A stretch of DNA of 15,000 nucleotides from Ophiocordyceps camponoti-saundersi (nom. inval.). Lineage: Eukaryota > Ascomycota > Sordariomycetes > Hypocreales > Ophiocordycipitaceae. Shown here in pieces: positions 1 to 9,474 of this stretch. A program made the position numbers and the translations under genes. Where the stretch lies: contig PDHQ01000586.1 in NCBI GenBank assembly GCA_003339415.1, positions 1 to 15,000 of the forward strand, read 5' to 3'. Position 1 is the first letter of the stretch, and every line of letters starts with the position of its first letter. The notes beneath the pieces are model-generated. The model saw nothing but the letters and a program-made list of their open reading frames with translations. It searched no databases and was not told the origin of the DNA.

Positions 1-143
<143 letters not shown>

Positions 144-1343
144 TTACTTTTTTATTATAAAAAATATATTTTATATAAAAATTAAAATAAGTAAAAAGTA
201 TAATAAATTTAAAATCTTATTTTATTATATTTTATTTTTTTAATATTTATAATAATTATAAGTATATTAATAAATATATTACTTTACTTTAATCTAATAA
301 TAGCTTTATTAAAATATTAAAGTAATTTTATTTTATTTATTATAAGTAAAAATAGCTAGCTTATATATATTTTAAATTAAGGTAATATAAAGGAAAAATC
401 GCTTTTAATTATATTACTTAAGGATAATAAAGAGTTTATTATAAAATCTAAAATTTTAACTTATATTCTCTTTTTAGATTAATTATATTAACTTTACCCT
501 TAATAAAATAAAGTTTTTTATAAAGTAAATTAGAATAATTATAAGAATTAGGGTTAAAGTATTAAATTTAAAGCTTTTTAAGGAAATTATTATAAGCGTC
601 CTTTCCCCCCTTTTATAAGCTTTTATAATTAGGAGCTTAGCTATTTTATATAAAAAAGCGTTAATAGCTATATTTAGCTAGCTAAATTAATATAAGAAAT
701 AAATATTAAACTAAGTAAGGGAATTAAATTATTAAACTTAATAAATAAAAAGTAATCTTTTTATTATAAAATAAATTAAAGCTTTATAATTTATAATTAT
801 ATTAAATTTCTCACTAAGTAATTTTAAGTAAAAATACTTAAAGCTTTATATAATATTAAGAAGTTTATAATTTTAAATTAAGTAAGCTTATTTATCGAAG
901 TTTATTATTTTTATAAAAAAGCTTATAAGCTTTTATATTTAATTATCTTACTATTATTAAGATATATTAATAATAATATTTTTAAAAGCGTTAATTTTAA
1001 GTTAAGTTAAGAGTTTTAAATAAAAAAAAGTAAATATTAAACCTTATATAGCTAGCTTTTTATCTTATTAAAAGCTTCCTTCTTTAATTTAAGCTTAAAA
1101 ATAATATTTTTTTTAGAAAATAATTTAAAAGCTTAGCTATAACGTTAATATAATATTATAAAATCTAAGTAAAGTTATAAAATTTATAAATAAGCGGATA
1201 GCTTTATAATTATAAAAACTTTTAAATTTTTAATTTTAAATTACTTATATTTTATAAAAGTTTATACTTCTTCCTTAGCTTATATATAATATTATATTAA
1301 GGTAATTAATTTTTATAATATTTAACTTGATAATAATATTAAT
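144..1343. other. AT-rich RIP-degraded sequence without recognisable genes
   Basis: About 1.2 kb with stops in every frame and essentially no CpA or TpG. The few GC-bearing motifs are mostly GCTT/AAGC and TAGCTAGC. No start codons, no RNA gene and no terminal repeats were recognised. It is most likely old transposon sequence mutated beyond recognition. Confidence 0.7.
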
Positions 1344-1348
1344 ATTAA

Positions 1349-1678
1349 TACGCTAATATACTTTATATAGCTTAAAACTATCTTATATATATTCTAAAAG
1401 GAGGAAAAATTAAAAAACTTAAAATAAAGCCCTCCTTTTAAGTATTACTTTAGCTTTAGGTTAAATACTACCTATATCTAGTATTTTATATATTTAATAA
1501 GTTAAGTAATAACTAATAATTAGAAAGCTAATATTTCCCTTAAAGTAAACTCCGTAATAGTAAGAGTATATATAAACTAAGTTTAGTATAAAGTTTATAT
1601 AGCTTACTTATCCTCTTAGCTATTATTATTATTATAAACTAGATCCTTATAATTAATTAAAGCGGCTTTAATAATCTA
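1349..1678 (+). repeat. Dispersed ~330-bp repeat, copy A (heavily RIP-mutated)
   Basis: This copy aligns along its length, with few gaps, to a second copy in the same orientation at about 3317-3644. Shared anchors include ctaatatactttatatag, gctttagg, tttatatatttaataagtta, agctaatatttccc and cctcttagctattatta. Where copy B has C or G, this copy nearly always has T or A (for example ggtcggac in B is ggttaaat here), the transition pattern expected of RIP. The two copies could be LTRs of one element with about 1.6 kb between them, or two independent insertions. The edges are approximate: the left one could be 1345-1353, and I could not fix the right one. It may be flanked by ATTAA on both sides, but that is weak evidence in such AT-rich DNA. 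Confidence 0.85.
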
Positions 1679-3316
1679 ATTAATTAAAGCCTTATTAGTA
1701 TAGTTAAGAAATATATAAAGGTTTTATTATTCCGTAATAAACCTTATAATAGCTAATTTTAAAAAATAGCTAGATTATTACGGTAAAGCTATAAATAAGT
1801 TTAAAAAAGAGGTTAAGGGAGATATTATTATATTCGCTTTTTAGTATTTTTACCCCTATTATTATTAAACTCTAGTAAGCGCTAAAAAGGGAGAAGGGGC
1901 GATATATATAAAATTTTAATTTATAAACTTTTAAATTTAGGAAATATATATATTTTTCGCCTAGTCTTATACCGCTCTTATTTTAAAATAAAGTTAACTT
2001 TACTTAAGGTAAAACTCTTAATAAAAAAAGTAATAATATAATTTTTTTTATAAGCTATAAAATAAGTAAACTTACTTTTTATATATAAAATAATAAAATA
2101 TCTATTATATTATAGCTTTATTATATAATATTTAGGAATATATTTAAGTTAGTAATATTTAAAATATTATTAAGGTTAGACTTTTAATATATATAATTTC
2201 ATATTAAAAATCTCTGCTTATATTATTATACTTTTATTATAAATTTAGTTTATATTTATTATATTATTAATAATAATTATTAAGAAGCTTTGCTAAATTC
2301 TTAAATAATACTTTTTATATATAATTATATTATTAAAACCTTATTTTAAAATTTAATCTTTTTTTAAAAAGCTTCCTTACTACTTTATTATAAAGCTTAC
2401 TCTAATATCTTTTTTATAATAAGAGTATAACTTTTATTAGTTAAGCGCGCCTTTTTTTTAAAAATAATATAAAGCTATTTTAAATTAAACTAAAGCTTAT
2501 AAATAATATTTTAAAATATTATTATAATATTACCGCTAAGTAATTTCCTTATAATAAAAGCTTAGCTTTATTTATAAAATTTATAATTAATATTTATTAT
2601 AATTACTTTAAGGCTTTAGATTTAAAATAAAATAATAATAAAGTTAAAGTAAATTATAAGCTATTACTTATATTATTTAAGAATTTATTTTTTAATAATT
2701 TTTTTAGCGCTTTAGTTATAAATATAGCTTATATTAAAAAAGTTCTACTCTTTTTAAAACTATAAAAAAAAACTATAATTATAATAGCTAAAAAGATATT
2801 ACTTACTAATAAAGTTAAAGTAAAGGGGGCGCCTCCTTAAACCCTTTTAAACTTTATTACTTATTTAATAATTACTTATATAAAAATAAAAATATTTATT
2901 ATAATAATTTTATTAATATTTACCTTAGCTTTTAATAAGGTAATAAATATAATATACTTTTAAGTTTAAAATTATTATAATTTACAGAAAGCTATATTTT
3001 AAATAATAATTTTTATATTTATAATTAACTTATATAATATCGCTCTCTTTTCTAAAATTACTCTAAGTATAGCTTATTATTATTATAAAATAATAAAAAG
3101 AGTAAAGTTTACTTATAATATAAAAATAAAAAGTTTATATTTATATTATTATAAGCGTAGAATTTATAATATATATATTTTTTATATTTATAAATATTAA
3201 ACTTTTATTTTTTAATATTTTTTATAAGTTTATTTATTATAAATATTAAATTAATTCTTAATATTTTTCTTTATATTCTTTTTTTTACTATTAAAGTAAA
3301 TTATAATAATACTTTA
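1679..3316. other. AT-rich interval between the two ~330-bp direct repeats
   Basis: About 1.6 kb, at or below the GC level of its surroundings, with a dozen or fewer CpA/TpG sites and stops in all frames. If the flanking repeats are LTRs this would be the element's internal region, but no reverse transcriptase, integrase or zinc-knuckle pattern could be recognised. A slightly GC-richer patch lies near 2823-2848. Nothing else stands out. Confidence 0.6.
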
Positions 3317-3644
3317 TATACTAATATACTTTATATAGCTTAAAACTATCTTATATATATTTTAAAAGGGGGAAAAACCGGAGAACTTAGAGTAAAACCC
3401 TCTCCTTAAGCGTTACCTTAGCTTTAGGTCGGACCCCGCCTATACCCGGCACTTTATATATTTAATAAGTTAGGTATTAACTAGTAATTTAGAAGCTAAT
3501 ATTTCCCCCGGAGCGGACTCCGTAGTAATAAGAGTACGTATAGACTAGGTTTAGTGCGGAGTCCGCATAGCTTACTCGTCCTCTTAGCTATTATTATCGC
3601 GATAAACTAAATCCCCGCGTTCGATTAAGGCGGTGTTAAGTAGT
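3317..3644 (+). repeat. Dispersed ~330-bp repeat, copy B (less mutated)
   Basis: Partner of the copy at 1349-1678, in the same orientation. It keeps GC-rich words that copy A has lost, such as ggaccccgcc, cccggcac and gcggactccg. It therefore probably lies closer to the ancestral sequence. A CTTTA word occurs on both sides (3312-3316 and 3645-3649) and could be a 5-bp target duplication of a solo LTR, but the inner ends do not look like TG...CA termini, so this is uncertain. There is no coding frame. Confidence 0.85.
3513..3566. repeat. 10-bp perfect inverted repeat inside copy B
   Basis: GCGGACTCCG at 3513-3522 and its exact reverse complement CGGAGTCCGC at 3557-3566, separated by 34 bases. 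In the more mutated copy A the corresponding arms have decayed and no longer pair well. It could be a regulatory dyad or an RNA stem of the ancestral element. Confidence 0.75.
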
Positions 3645-3915
3645 CTTTACACGTACGTATAAGTAAGAGAAAGCAAAAGTAACCTAAATTAAGTATAATT
3701 AAAGATAGATACCTTTCCTTTATCGTATAAGGAAAAGCAGCTATATAGCTAGATAATACTCTACTTCTATACCCTTTTTCTTCTTATCTAAGCTACCTCC
3801 TACCTCTTAAGTTATATAAGGTATAACTTAAGTAGTAATATATATTTTATTAAAAGCTTCCCTATATCTATACTATCCTCTATATATATATTATATAATA
3901 AATATAAAAGGGTAT
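3645..3915. other. Spacer with an 11-bp hairpin at 3806-3832
   Basis: Intergenic stretch between the second dispersed repeat and the LTR element. It keeps a few CpA sites (near 3649-3651, 3674 and 3738), so it is a little less mutated. CTTAAGTTATA at 3806-3816 and TATAACTTAAG at 3822-3832 form a perfect 11-bp stem with a 5-base loop. No gene is seen. Confidence 0.6.
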
Positions 3916-4125
3916 TATAAAGGTCTTACTAAGGCGATTATAAAAATAAGCTAAAGTAAAGTTATAATTAAAGCTATCGAAGAGAGGAAAGAGAGGGGAG
4001 AGAAGCCCCCCTCCTAAGCTAGCTATATACCCCGCGCGATAACTAAGCGCTATCGGGAAAACCTAAATATATCCGCTATAATCCCCCCTATCTAGCTACG
4101 ATTAGTTATAAACTAATCCCTTATA
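3916..4125 (+). repeat. Left LTR of the short retroelement
   Basis: This 210-bp repeat aligns to the right LTR without gaps: 12 differences, of which 11 are transitions and one is an A/T transversion (about 94% identity). It contains a purine-rich block (gagaggaaagagagg) followed by cccccctcc, and a GC-bearing core ccccgcgcgataact. The termini are TATAAAGG and CCCTTATA, a short imperfect inverted pair typical of LTR ends. Confidence 0.88.
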
Positions 4126-4154
4126 TAGCCCCCTCCTTAAGCTAGCTAAGGAGG
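4126..4154. other. Primer-binding-site position with hairpin
   Basis: The base after the left LTR begins TAGCCCCCTCC. TAG could be a RIP-altered TGG, the usual start of a tRNA primer-binding site. The same segment forms a stem, CCTCCTT (4132-4138) with AAGGAGG (4148-4154), around an AGCTAGCT-containing loop. The matching tRNA was not identified. Confidence 0.4.
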
Positions 4155-5459
4155 TAAGAGCGTAAGATAGAAAAGTTACGTACTACTACGTTAGTAAGAT
4201 ACTCTATATAGTCCCTAGCTAATAGCTTAATAGCCTCCGTAAAGATAAGAATAAGAGGGCGGAAAAGCTCCCTTATAGCCCGAGGAATTAAACCCTAATT
4301 TTTATAGGGAAGATTCTAATAAGCTTAGAATTATAATACCGCTTAAGGTAAGAATTAATAAACTTATATATTAGTAATAAAATTTACTTATATAGCTAGC
4401 GTATAAGATTAAATAATATTATACCGGTTATAGGAAGCTTAGAGGATACCCTAATTACGGTAAATAGTAAAGCTAGCTATATACTTATTACTATATACCG
4501 CTAGCGCTAATTTATAAGCTAAGGCGTAATATAACTATAATATATATTTACTAATAAATTTACGCGCTTAAGCTATATATAAATTATTTTTATATAAGGT
4601 AACGTAACGAGGCTAGAAATTACTTAGGCTATAATATTTAGCGTATATTTATCCCTCTTTATTTATTATCCCCTTAATTAAAATACTCTAAATTTACCTC
4701 TAACTACCCCGCTCCGCTTATAAAAAGCCCTAACCTTAATATCTTTATTTATTTACGAAGCTTTAGATAATTACGCTTAAAATAACTAATTTAATTATAT
4801 TAATAGTAATATTAGCGCTTAGTAATATTAAAATAAAATTATATAAATATAATATTTATTAAGTTAGTAAAAAAGGGGGGCGGTAAATTAATTAGCGCGT
4901 TAGGAATATTCCTAAAACTAAATACTTTATTAAAGCCTCGGAGAAAGCTAGCGAAGGCCGTATATATCGTAAGCTAATTTTTATAATCTAAGCGCTCTTA
5001 TAGCTTTTTATATAGCTTAGATAAGAGTAAAATAATCCTAATATAGTTAAATTAATTTAATAGTCCGGCTTCGAAAAGGGTATATTTTTACTTTATAATA
5101 TATTCTCTAAGGGGCTTTAATAGCCCCTAATATATCTTAATTAAGGAAAAACTTACTTAGCGCTCCTTATAACTCTCCCTAAGAAGCTTAGAAACGTACG
5201 CTAAAAAGGCTTTAAGCTAGTAAGAAAAATCTATAGCTATAATAACGTATAGAAAAAATATTTACTAAAAAGTACTAAGATAAGAAAAAAAGTAATAGAA
5301 CTAAGACTTAAGCTTTTTAATTATAGCTCTATTAATCGTAAATTTAGTATATATAGCGGCTAGCTAAGAATTTAGGCTAAAACGAGCTAAAAATAGCTTT
5401 AATATAGGTAGAATTTAATAGCGTTTTATACTAAAATCTTACTTTTACGTTTAGTTAGC
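4155..5459. other. Internal region of the short LTR element, no recognisable coding content
   Basis: About 1.3 kb between the two LTRs, somewhat richer in GC than the surroundings and rich in GCTAGC/AAGCTT-like words. Stops occur in all frames and there are no ATG codons. I see no protease, reverse transcriptase, RNase H, integrase or zinc-knuckle signature, which agrees with a non-autonomous element. Confidence 0.6.
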
Positions 5460-5470
5460 GGTAAGAGGAG
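5460..5470 (+). other. Candidate polypurine tract
   Basis: GGTAAGAGGAG is an 11-base, almost pure purine run lying 10 bases before the right LTR. A plus-strand priming tract normally lies at this place in an LTR element, which suggests + orientation. The gap to the LTR is longer than usual. Confidence 0.4.
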
Positions 5471-5480
5471 CTTTAATTAA

Positions 5481-5690
5481 TATAAAAGTCTTATTAAGGT
5501 AATTATAAAAGTAAGCTAAAGTAGAGTTATATTTAAAGCTATCGAAGAGAGGAAAGAGAGGGGAGAGAAGCCCCCCTCCTAAGCTAGCTATATACCCCGC
5601 GCGATAACTAAGCGCTATCAGGAAGACCTAAATATATCCGCTATAATCCCCCTTATCTAGCTATAATTAGTTATAAACTAATCCCTTATA
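5481..5690 (+). repeat. Right LTR of the short retroelement
   Basis: Gap-free partner of the left LTR. Differences are mixed in direction: some sites are C/G here and T/A in the left copy and others the reverse. So both LTRs were mutated independently after insertion, with no sign of later gene conversion. It ends at CCCTTATA and is followed directly by the GGTAT target duplication. Confidence 0.88.
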
Positions 5691-6120
5691 GGTATAAAGA
5701 GATAATATCTAATACTTAATTTTTTCTTTTTATAAAAAGATATATTAAATAAAAAAGTATCGTATAAAGAAAAAACTTTATTTTCTTAAAAAGTAAATAT
5801 TTTTAGAGAAAAATAATTATATAATATTAAATAAGTATATAATTAAAAAAATCTCTAAAAGTAAATAACGCCTATAATATTATAATAAAAAAAGATAAAG
5901 AAAATAAGCTACTAGCCGAAAAATAAAAATCGGGTTATTATATAATCTAACTTATAATATATTTTTATAAAGTTTTACTATAAAGGTTTCTTATAATTAT
6001 AATATTAAGAAAAATAAGTAGAAAACTAATTTTCTATAACTTTATATTAAAAATACTAAAAAATATTATAAAAAATAGGAATTAAAAATCGGATTTTACC
6101 GCCTTTTATTACTTTTAAAG
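5691..6120. other. AT-rich spacer with fold-back at 5801-5860
   Basis: Very AT-rich sequence upstream of the promoter-like block. TTTTAGAGA (5801-5809) pairs with TCTCTAAAA (5852-5860), and TAATTATATA (5814-5823) pairs with TATATAATTA (5836-5845). This gives a two-part stem with a mismatched middle and a 12-base loop. No coding frame is seen. Confidence 0.6.
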
Positions 6121-6123
6121 AGG

Positions 6124-6193
6124 TATAAAAACCCCTCCTCGCTCCCTCTCTCTCTTTCTCTCTTTCTCTTTTTTTCTTCTTTCTTTCTTTTTT
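6124..6193 (+). promoter_or_regulatory. TATA box followed by long pyrimidine tract
   Basis: TATAAAA at 6124-6130 is followed at once by a 62-base pyrimidine-rich run (6132-6193, with a single G at 6141) of CCT, CTCT and CTTT units. A TATA box plus CT-rich initiator region is a common layout of strong fungal promoters and of fungal LTRs. The same layout recurs at 13725-13780. The least interrupted + frame begins shortly downstream, at about 6241. Confidence 0.5.
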
Positions 6194-6240
6194 AAGCTAA
6201 TTAATAAAAACAATAATAATAATTAGAAAAATCTTTAATA

Positions 6241-7180
6241 AAGATTAATAAGTTATACGATATATTTAAATTATTTTTATTAATAGTTATTAGTTATATA
6301 ATATACCTCCCTATCTTAATAGCGTTATAGCTTATTAACTTAAGTTTTACTAAGTTTATATATTTTATAATAAGAAGGATAACTAGCATTTTATATAATA
6401 AATATTTTTAAATATAAAAAAAAAGGTTTAGCTATTATATAATAATAATACTAATAAGAGAGTAGTAAGCGAAGATCTAATTAATAGCTATATTATTATC
6501 TAATATTTTTATCCGCTTTAATAATATTTAAAATCCTAAGTATATTAAAGCTATTATTATCTAACGCTTAAGTTATTTTTTAGCGGTCTTATTTATAAAT
6601 TATAATAAGGTAATAATAAAATTATATTATATTTATACTAAAAATCCCTACCTATTTAATATATATTAAACAAATAGTAATAAGGCTTATATTACTTATA
6701 TATAGCGGTTCTATATAATAAGATATTTTTTTATATAATAAGGCTAAGTATCGTAGATTTCTAAGCTAGTATTTTATACCTTAGTAACTATTTTTATTAA
6801 GTTACCTAATAGCTAGTAGCGGGGATAGGTAATAATAATACTAGGCGGAGCGCTTTTTAATATAGAGTATATTATCATCTTAGATAACGAGTAATAAGGG
6901 GTAGGGGTAGAAAAGAAATTATAGTAAAGTTAGATAATAAGGAAAAAGGAAAAGGAAAAAAAATTAAAAGAAAAAAAAATTAGGCGTTTAGGACTTATAG
7001 CTTTACTTTTTTTTTTTTTAAAAAAAAAATTAAGCGTAAAGGTTAGATAATACCTAGAAAGAATTAATAGTAATTTTCGTATAAAAATAATAGAAAAAAA
7101 ACGTAAAAATATAAAAAAAATAAAAAGATAAAGATAAAAAGTTAGACGAAGTAAAGATATAAGAAAGAAAAGAGTATAAG
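6241..7180 (+). pseudogene. Possible decayed coding region, lysine-rich C-terminal part, unidentified
   Basis: Reading the frame that starts at 6241, the first 170 bases contain a single stop; the other two frames have three and four stops in the first 60 bases. Further on, stops rise to about one in eleven codons, no better than chance, so only the beginning is suggestive. From about 6900 to 7170 the + strand is very purine-rich and would encode a highly basic Lys/Glu-rich tail. Every stop is TAA or TAG, as expected when Gln or Trp codons are hit by RIP, but TGA is rare everywhere here, so this is not independent evidence. The position after a TATA/pyrimidine block fits a transposon ORF. No family could be recognised. 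Confidence 0.22.
7007..7029. repeat. Homopolymer T13/A10 junction
   Basis: Thirteen T (7007-7019) followed directly by ten A (7020-7029), a snap-back homopolymer pair inside the lysine-rich relic. It is prone to slippage and to sequencing-length error. Confidence 0.9.
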
Positions 7181-8400
7181 TTTTATATAACTTAAGTAAG
7201 TTATTAAATAGTAGCTTTAATCCGTAATTTATAGGAATTTATAGAAATAAGGGTTAATAAAGCTAAGTTAGGGCTATCCTTAGTATAAGCGTTAGCTAAG
7301 TTATTCTTACTATTAATTTATTATATTTTTAAAATTTCCTTACGCTTATATAACTTATAAATAGCTATAATATTAATTATTAGCTATTTTTCTATTATTA
7401 AGCTAAGCTTTACTAAGTAGTTATATAACGAATATAAGTCTATATAGAGAATAAGGGGGATCGGAGGCGTGCTTAAAGATTATATAATAGCTTAAATAGT
7501 TAAGTAAAAAGCTAGGCCGATATTAATACTATTTACTATACCGTAAAGTTCGCTTATTAAGATACTTCGAGTAACCTTTTTATATTTCGTAAAGGTTTAG
7601 TAAAGGATATTACCTTATATAATAAATAAGTTAAAGGACTAGTCTTCCTTACTAAAGATAATTAAGGTGCTAAGCTATAAGGTAAAGTCCTTATTATTTA
7701 TAAATAACTTATTTATAAAAATAAATAGTTTTATATAAGATAGGTTAAGCGGAATAAACTATAAACTACGGGTAATATTATTAATTTACTATTAGATATA
7801 TTTATTAAAAGCTAAAATATCCTACGAGGAAAAATTAGTTACTTAAGCAGCTACCGTAAAGTTATATAACGCTTTTAGTTAATAAGTAAAAGTAATATAT
7901 ACTCCTTAAGCTTACTAGCTAATAAAGTCCTACGGGGTAATATTAGCAGTTAAGTTAATAATATAAAGGCCTTTTACTTATCTTTTCTATATAAGAATAA
8001 TATTATATAATTTACGCGTAATATATATATATATATATTATATTACTCTAATAACTTATATAGGTATCTAAGTATATAATTATTTAATAGAGAGGAAAAA
8101 CCAGAGTGCTTTAGGGAAAAACCCCTTACTTAATATATTCGGCTAGCTTATAAGCTAATTACGTTATATCGGAAAGCTTAATTATTATAGGAAGTATCCG
8201 AAGTTACGCCGGTCCTAAGCGAGAGGTACTTATATTTCTTATTATATATCTTATCTAAGTTCTAAGTAATTCCGGTATATATATTAGTAAATACCGTAGC
8301 GAAGATATTACTTCGTAATCGTACTTTATTATTAGATTATAGTCGCTATTAAAGGGGACCTATTCCTCTAATAATTTACGTTATCTAACTAACTATACCT
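7181..8400. other. RIP-degraded sequence, frame not decidable
   Basis: About 1.2 kb with stops in all frames. Two of the + frames have equal stop counts between 7561 and 7980, so no coding frame can be assigned. Surviving CpA/TpG sites (for example near 7468, 7668, 7847 and 7947) are all in GCA or TGC context. A short (TA)n run lies at about 8019-8038. No RNA gene or terminal repeat was recognised. Confidence 0.55.
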
Positions 8401-8426
8401 TTGCCCCGCGCCCTACCTTACCTAAG

Positions 8427-8493
8427 CCTCGGCCGGGTTACTACTCTTACCGAGGGAGGAAAGGAGCCCGGCAGGGTTACCACTCCTGCCGGG
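8427..8493. repeat. Two tandem GC-rich hairpins, 40-bp spacing
   Basis: CCCGGCAGG (8467-8475) and CCTGCCGGG (8485-8493) form a perfect 9-bp stem with a 9-base loop GTTACCACT. Forty bases upstream, 8427-8455 is a related unit with arms beginning CCTCGG and ending CCGAGG and the near-identical loop GTTACTACT. Its inner pairs are damaged by transitions. The block is the GC-richest part of the window and keeps its CpA/TpG sites. Confidence 0.85.
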
Positions 8494-8536
8494 GTTATGC
8501 CGGGGTCGGACCGTACTCCGGCTATATAGTTAGGGT

Positions 8537-8542
8537 AAAAAA
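8537..8542 (-). terminator. RNA polymerase III T-run terminator
   Basis: On the minus strand a run of six T starts 8 bases after the end of the tRNA-like gene, at the normal position and length for a fungal Pol III terminator. Confidence 0.7.
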
Positions 8543-8549
8543 TACCTAT

Positions 8550-8630
8550 GCCCTCCGCCGGATTCGAACCGACTGCCTCTCTTATAGGAGACTAATATCT
8601 CTAAACGCTTAACCACTACGCTAGGAGGGC
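8550..8630 (-). tRNA. tRNA-like gene, isotype unresolved, possibly a pseudogene
   Basis: An 81-base minus-strand sequence. The acceptor stem GCCCTCC/GGAGGGC pairs perfectly. The T arm, GTCGG-TTCGAAT-CCGGC, pairs in full with one wobble. The internal promoters are good: A box TAGCGTAGTGG and B box GGTTCGAATCC. The D arm GCGT...GCGT pairs with two wobbles around AGTGGTTAA. The middle 31 bases are the problem. Two overlapping 4-bp hairpins with 6-base loops are possible (GAGA-TATTAG-TCTC and TCTC-CTATAA-GAGA), but no 5-bp stem with a 7-base anticodon loop. The length is about 8 bases over a class I tRNA and slightly short for class II (Ser/Leu). I could not place a canonical intron. It may be an atypical class II tRNA, a decayed gene, or a tRNA-derived SINE head. 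A T-run terminator follows. It lies in a small island spared by RIP. Confidence 0.75.
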
Positions 8631-8639
8631 TACGCGTAA

Positions 8640-9466
8640 TATAACTACCGTTAAAGTTAATAGATAAGCTATTAGTAAAGAATATTTTAAGCTTCGTATA
8701 AAGCTCTGCTTATTTTAACTTATTTTCCTTAAGTTTAAAAAATATATTAAATATAAAAGAGAATATATTATCTATTTATAAGCTTATTATTTCGAATAAG
8801 TTAAGGCTAGCTATTATAAATAAAAGATATAGATTATACGATAAGGGCGTTATATAAAGGTTTATATAATAATAATTATAATATATTTTAAACTAATATA
8901 ATCTTAATTTTACTAGCTTATATAGCGGCTTCTTAATATATAAAAGAGTATAAGGTAAATAATAATCTTATAGTTTTTTAGGAAGGTATATATATATTAT
9001 ATAACTTAAAGGATTAGTAAATTATATATACGCTTATATAATATCTTATAATTCGCTTTAGTAATTATATAATTTTATAAAAGTAAGTTTAAGGGTAAGA
9101 AAAAGGCGCTATAATATATATAGAATTATAAATAATTATATAAGGATTTCCTCTTTACTATTATCTCTATAGCTTTAAATAACTAAGCGGGACTTTTCGT
9201 AAAAGCTATTATTTAAGTTTTTTATCTCTTATATAAGACGCGTTTTAAAAATATATCTTATAAGGTCTAAGGAAGGGTTATATTAAATAAAGGTAAAGAC
9301 TTCTTATATAAAAAAGGTATTAATTTCCTTATAATTAAAGGCCTTAAATAGTTATCCTAAAGTAATAATAATACCTTATTACTATAATTATATAGTAAAT
9401 ATATAGTTATCTTTTTCCTTTATAATAATAAATATAAAGGGAAAAGCTTTATATAAGTTTTTATTA
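8640..9466. other. RIP-degraded sequence between tRNA-like gene and MITE
   Basis: About 0.8 kb of AT-rich sequence. From about 9180 to 9466 the frame starting at 9182 has the fewest stops (four, against about eight in the frame starting at 9181), which hints at a coding relic on the + strand that the MITE later entered. No motif is recognisable. Confidence 0.45.
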
Positions 9467-9474
9467 TATAAGGG
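9467..9474. repeat. Target site duplication, left (TATAAGGG)
   Basis: An 8-base word immediately before the CAGGG terminus of the MITE, identical to 9914-9921 on the other side. Eight bases is the hallmark length for hAT-superfamily insertion. Confidence 0.95.

Larger units (their letters stand above)
3916..5690. mobile_element. Short LTR retroelement, non-autonomous (1,775 bp)
   Basis: Two 210-bp direct repeats (3916-4125 and 5481-5690) bound 1,355 bp of internal DNA. The 5-bp word GGTAT lies immediately outside both ends (3911-3915 and 5691-5695), matching the 5-bp target duplication typical of LTR retrotransposons. Each LTR starts TATAAA and ends CTTATA, as expected if TG...CA termini had been changed to TA...TA by RIP. 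The internal region is much too short for gag-pol and shows no recognisable protein, so this resembles a TRIM or LARD-type non-autonomous element, or one with large deletions. Orientation is not certain; a purine-rich stretch before the right LTR favours + strand. The element cannot be active in this state. Confidence 0.88.

Noticed and set aside
5801..5860. Terminal inverted repeats of a DNA transposon
   Set aside because: Arms are interrupted, AT-rich and only about 60 bp across, with no flanking duplication; treated as a simple fold-back.
6840..7000. C-terminal part of a pogo/Fot1 or hAT transposase
   Set aside because: The lysine-rich tail and a GGA-GCG-CTT segment were suggestive, but no DDE or DNA-binding motif could be found upstream and the frame is full of stops.
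8550..8630. Tyr, Lys, Ser or Leu tRNA assignment
   Set aside because: Each would need a different fold of the middle segment and none gives a 5-bp stem with a 7-base loop.
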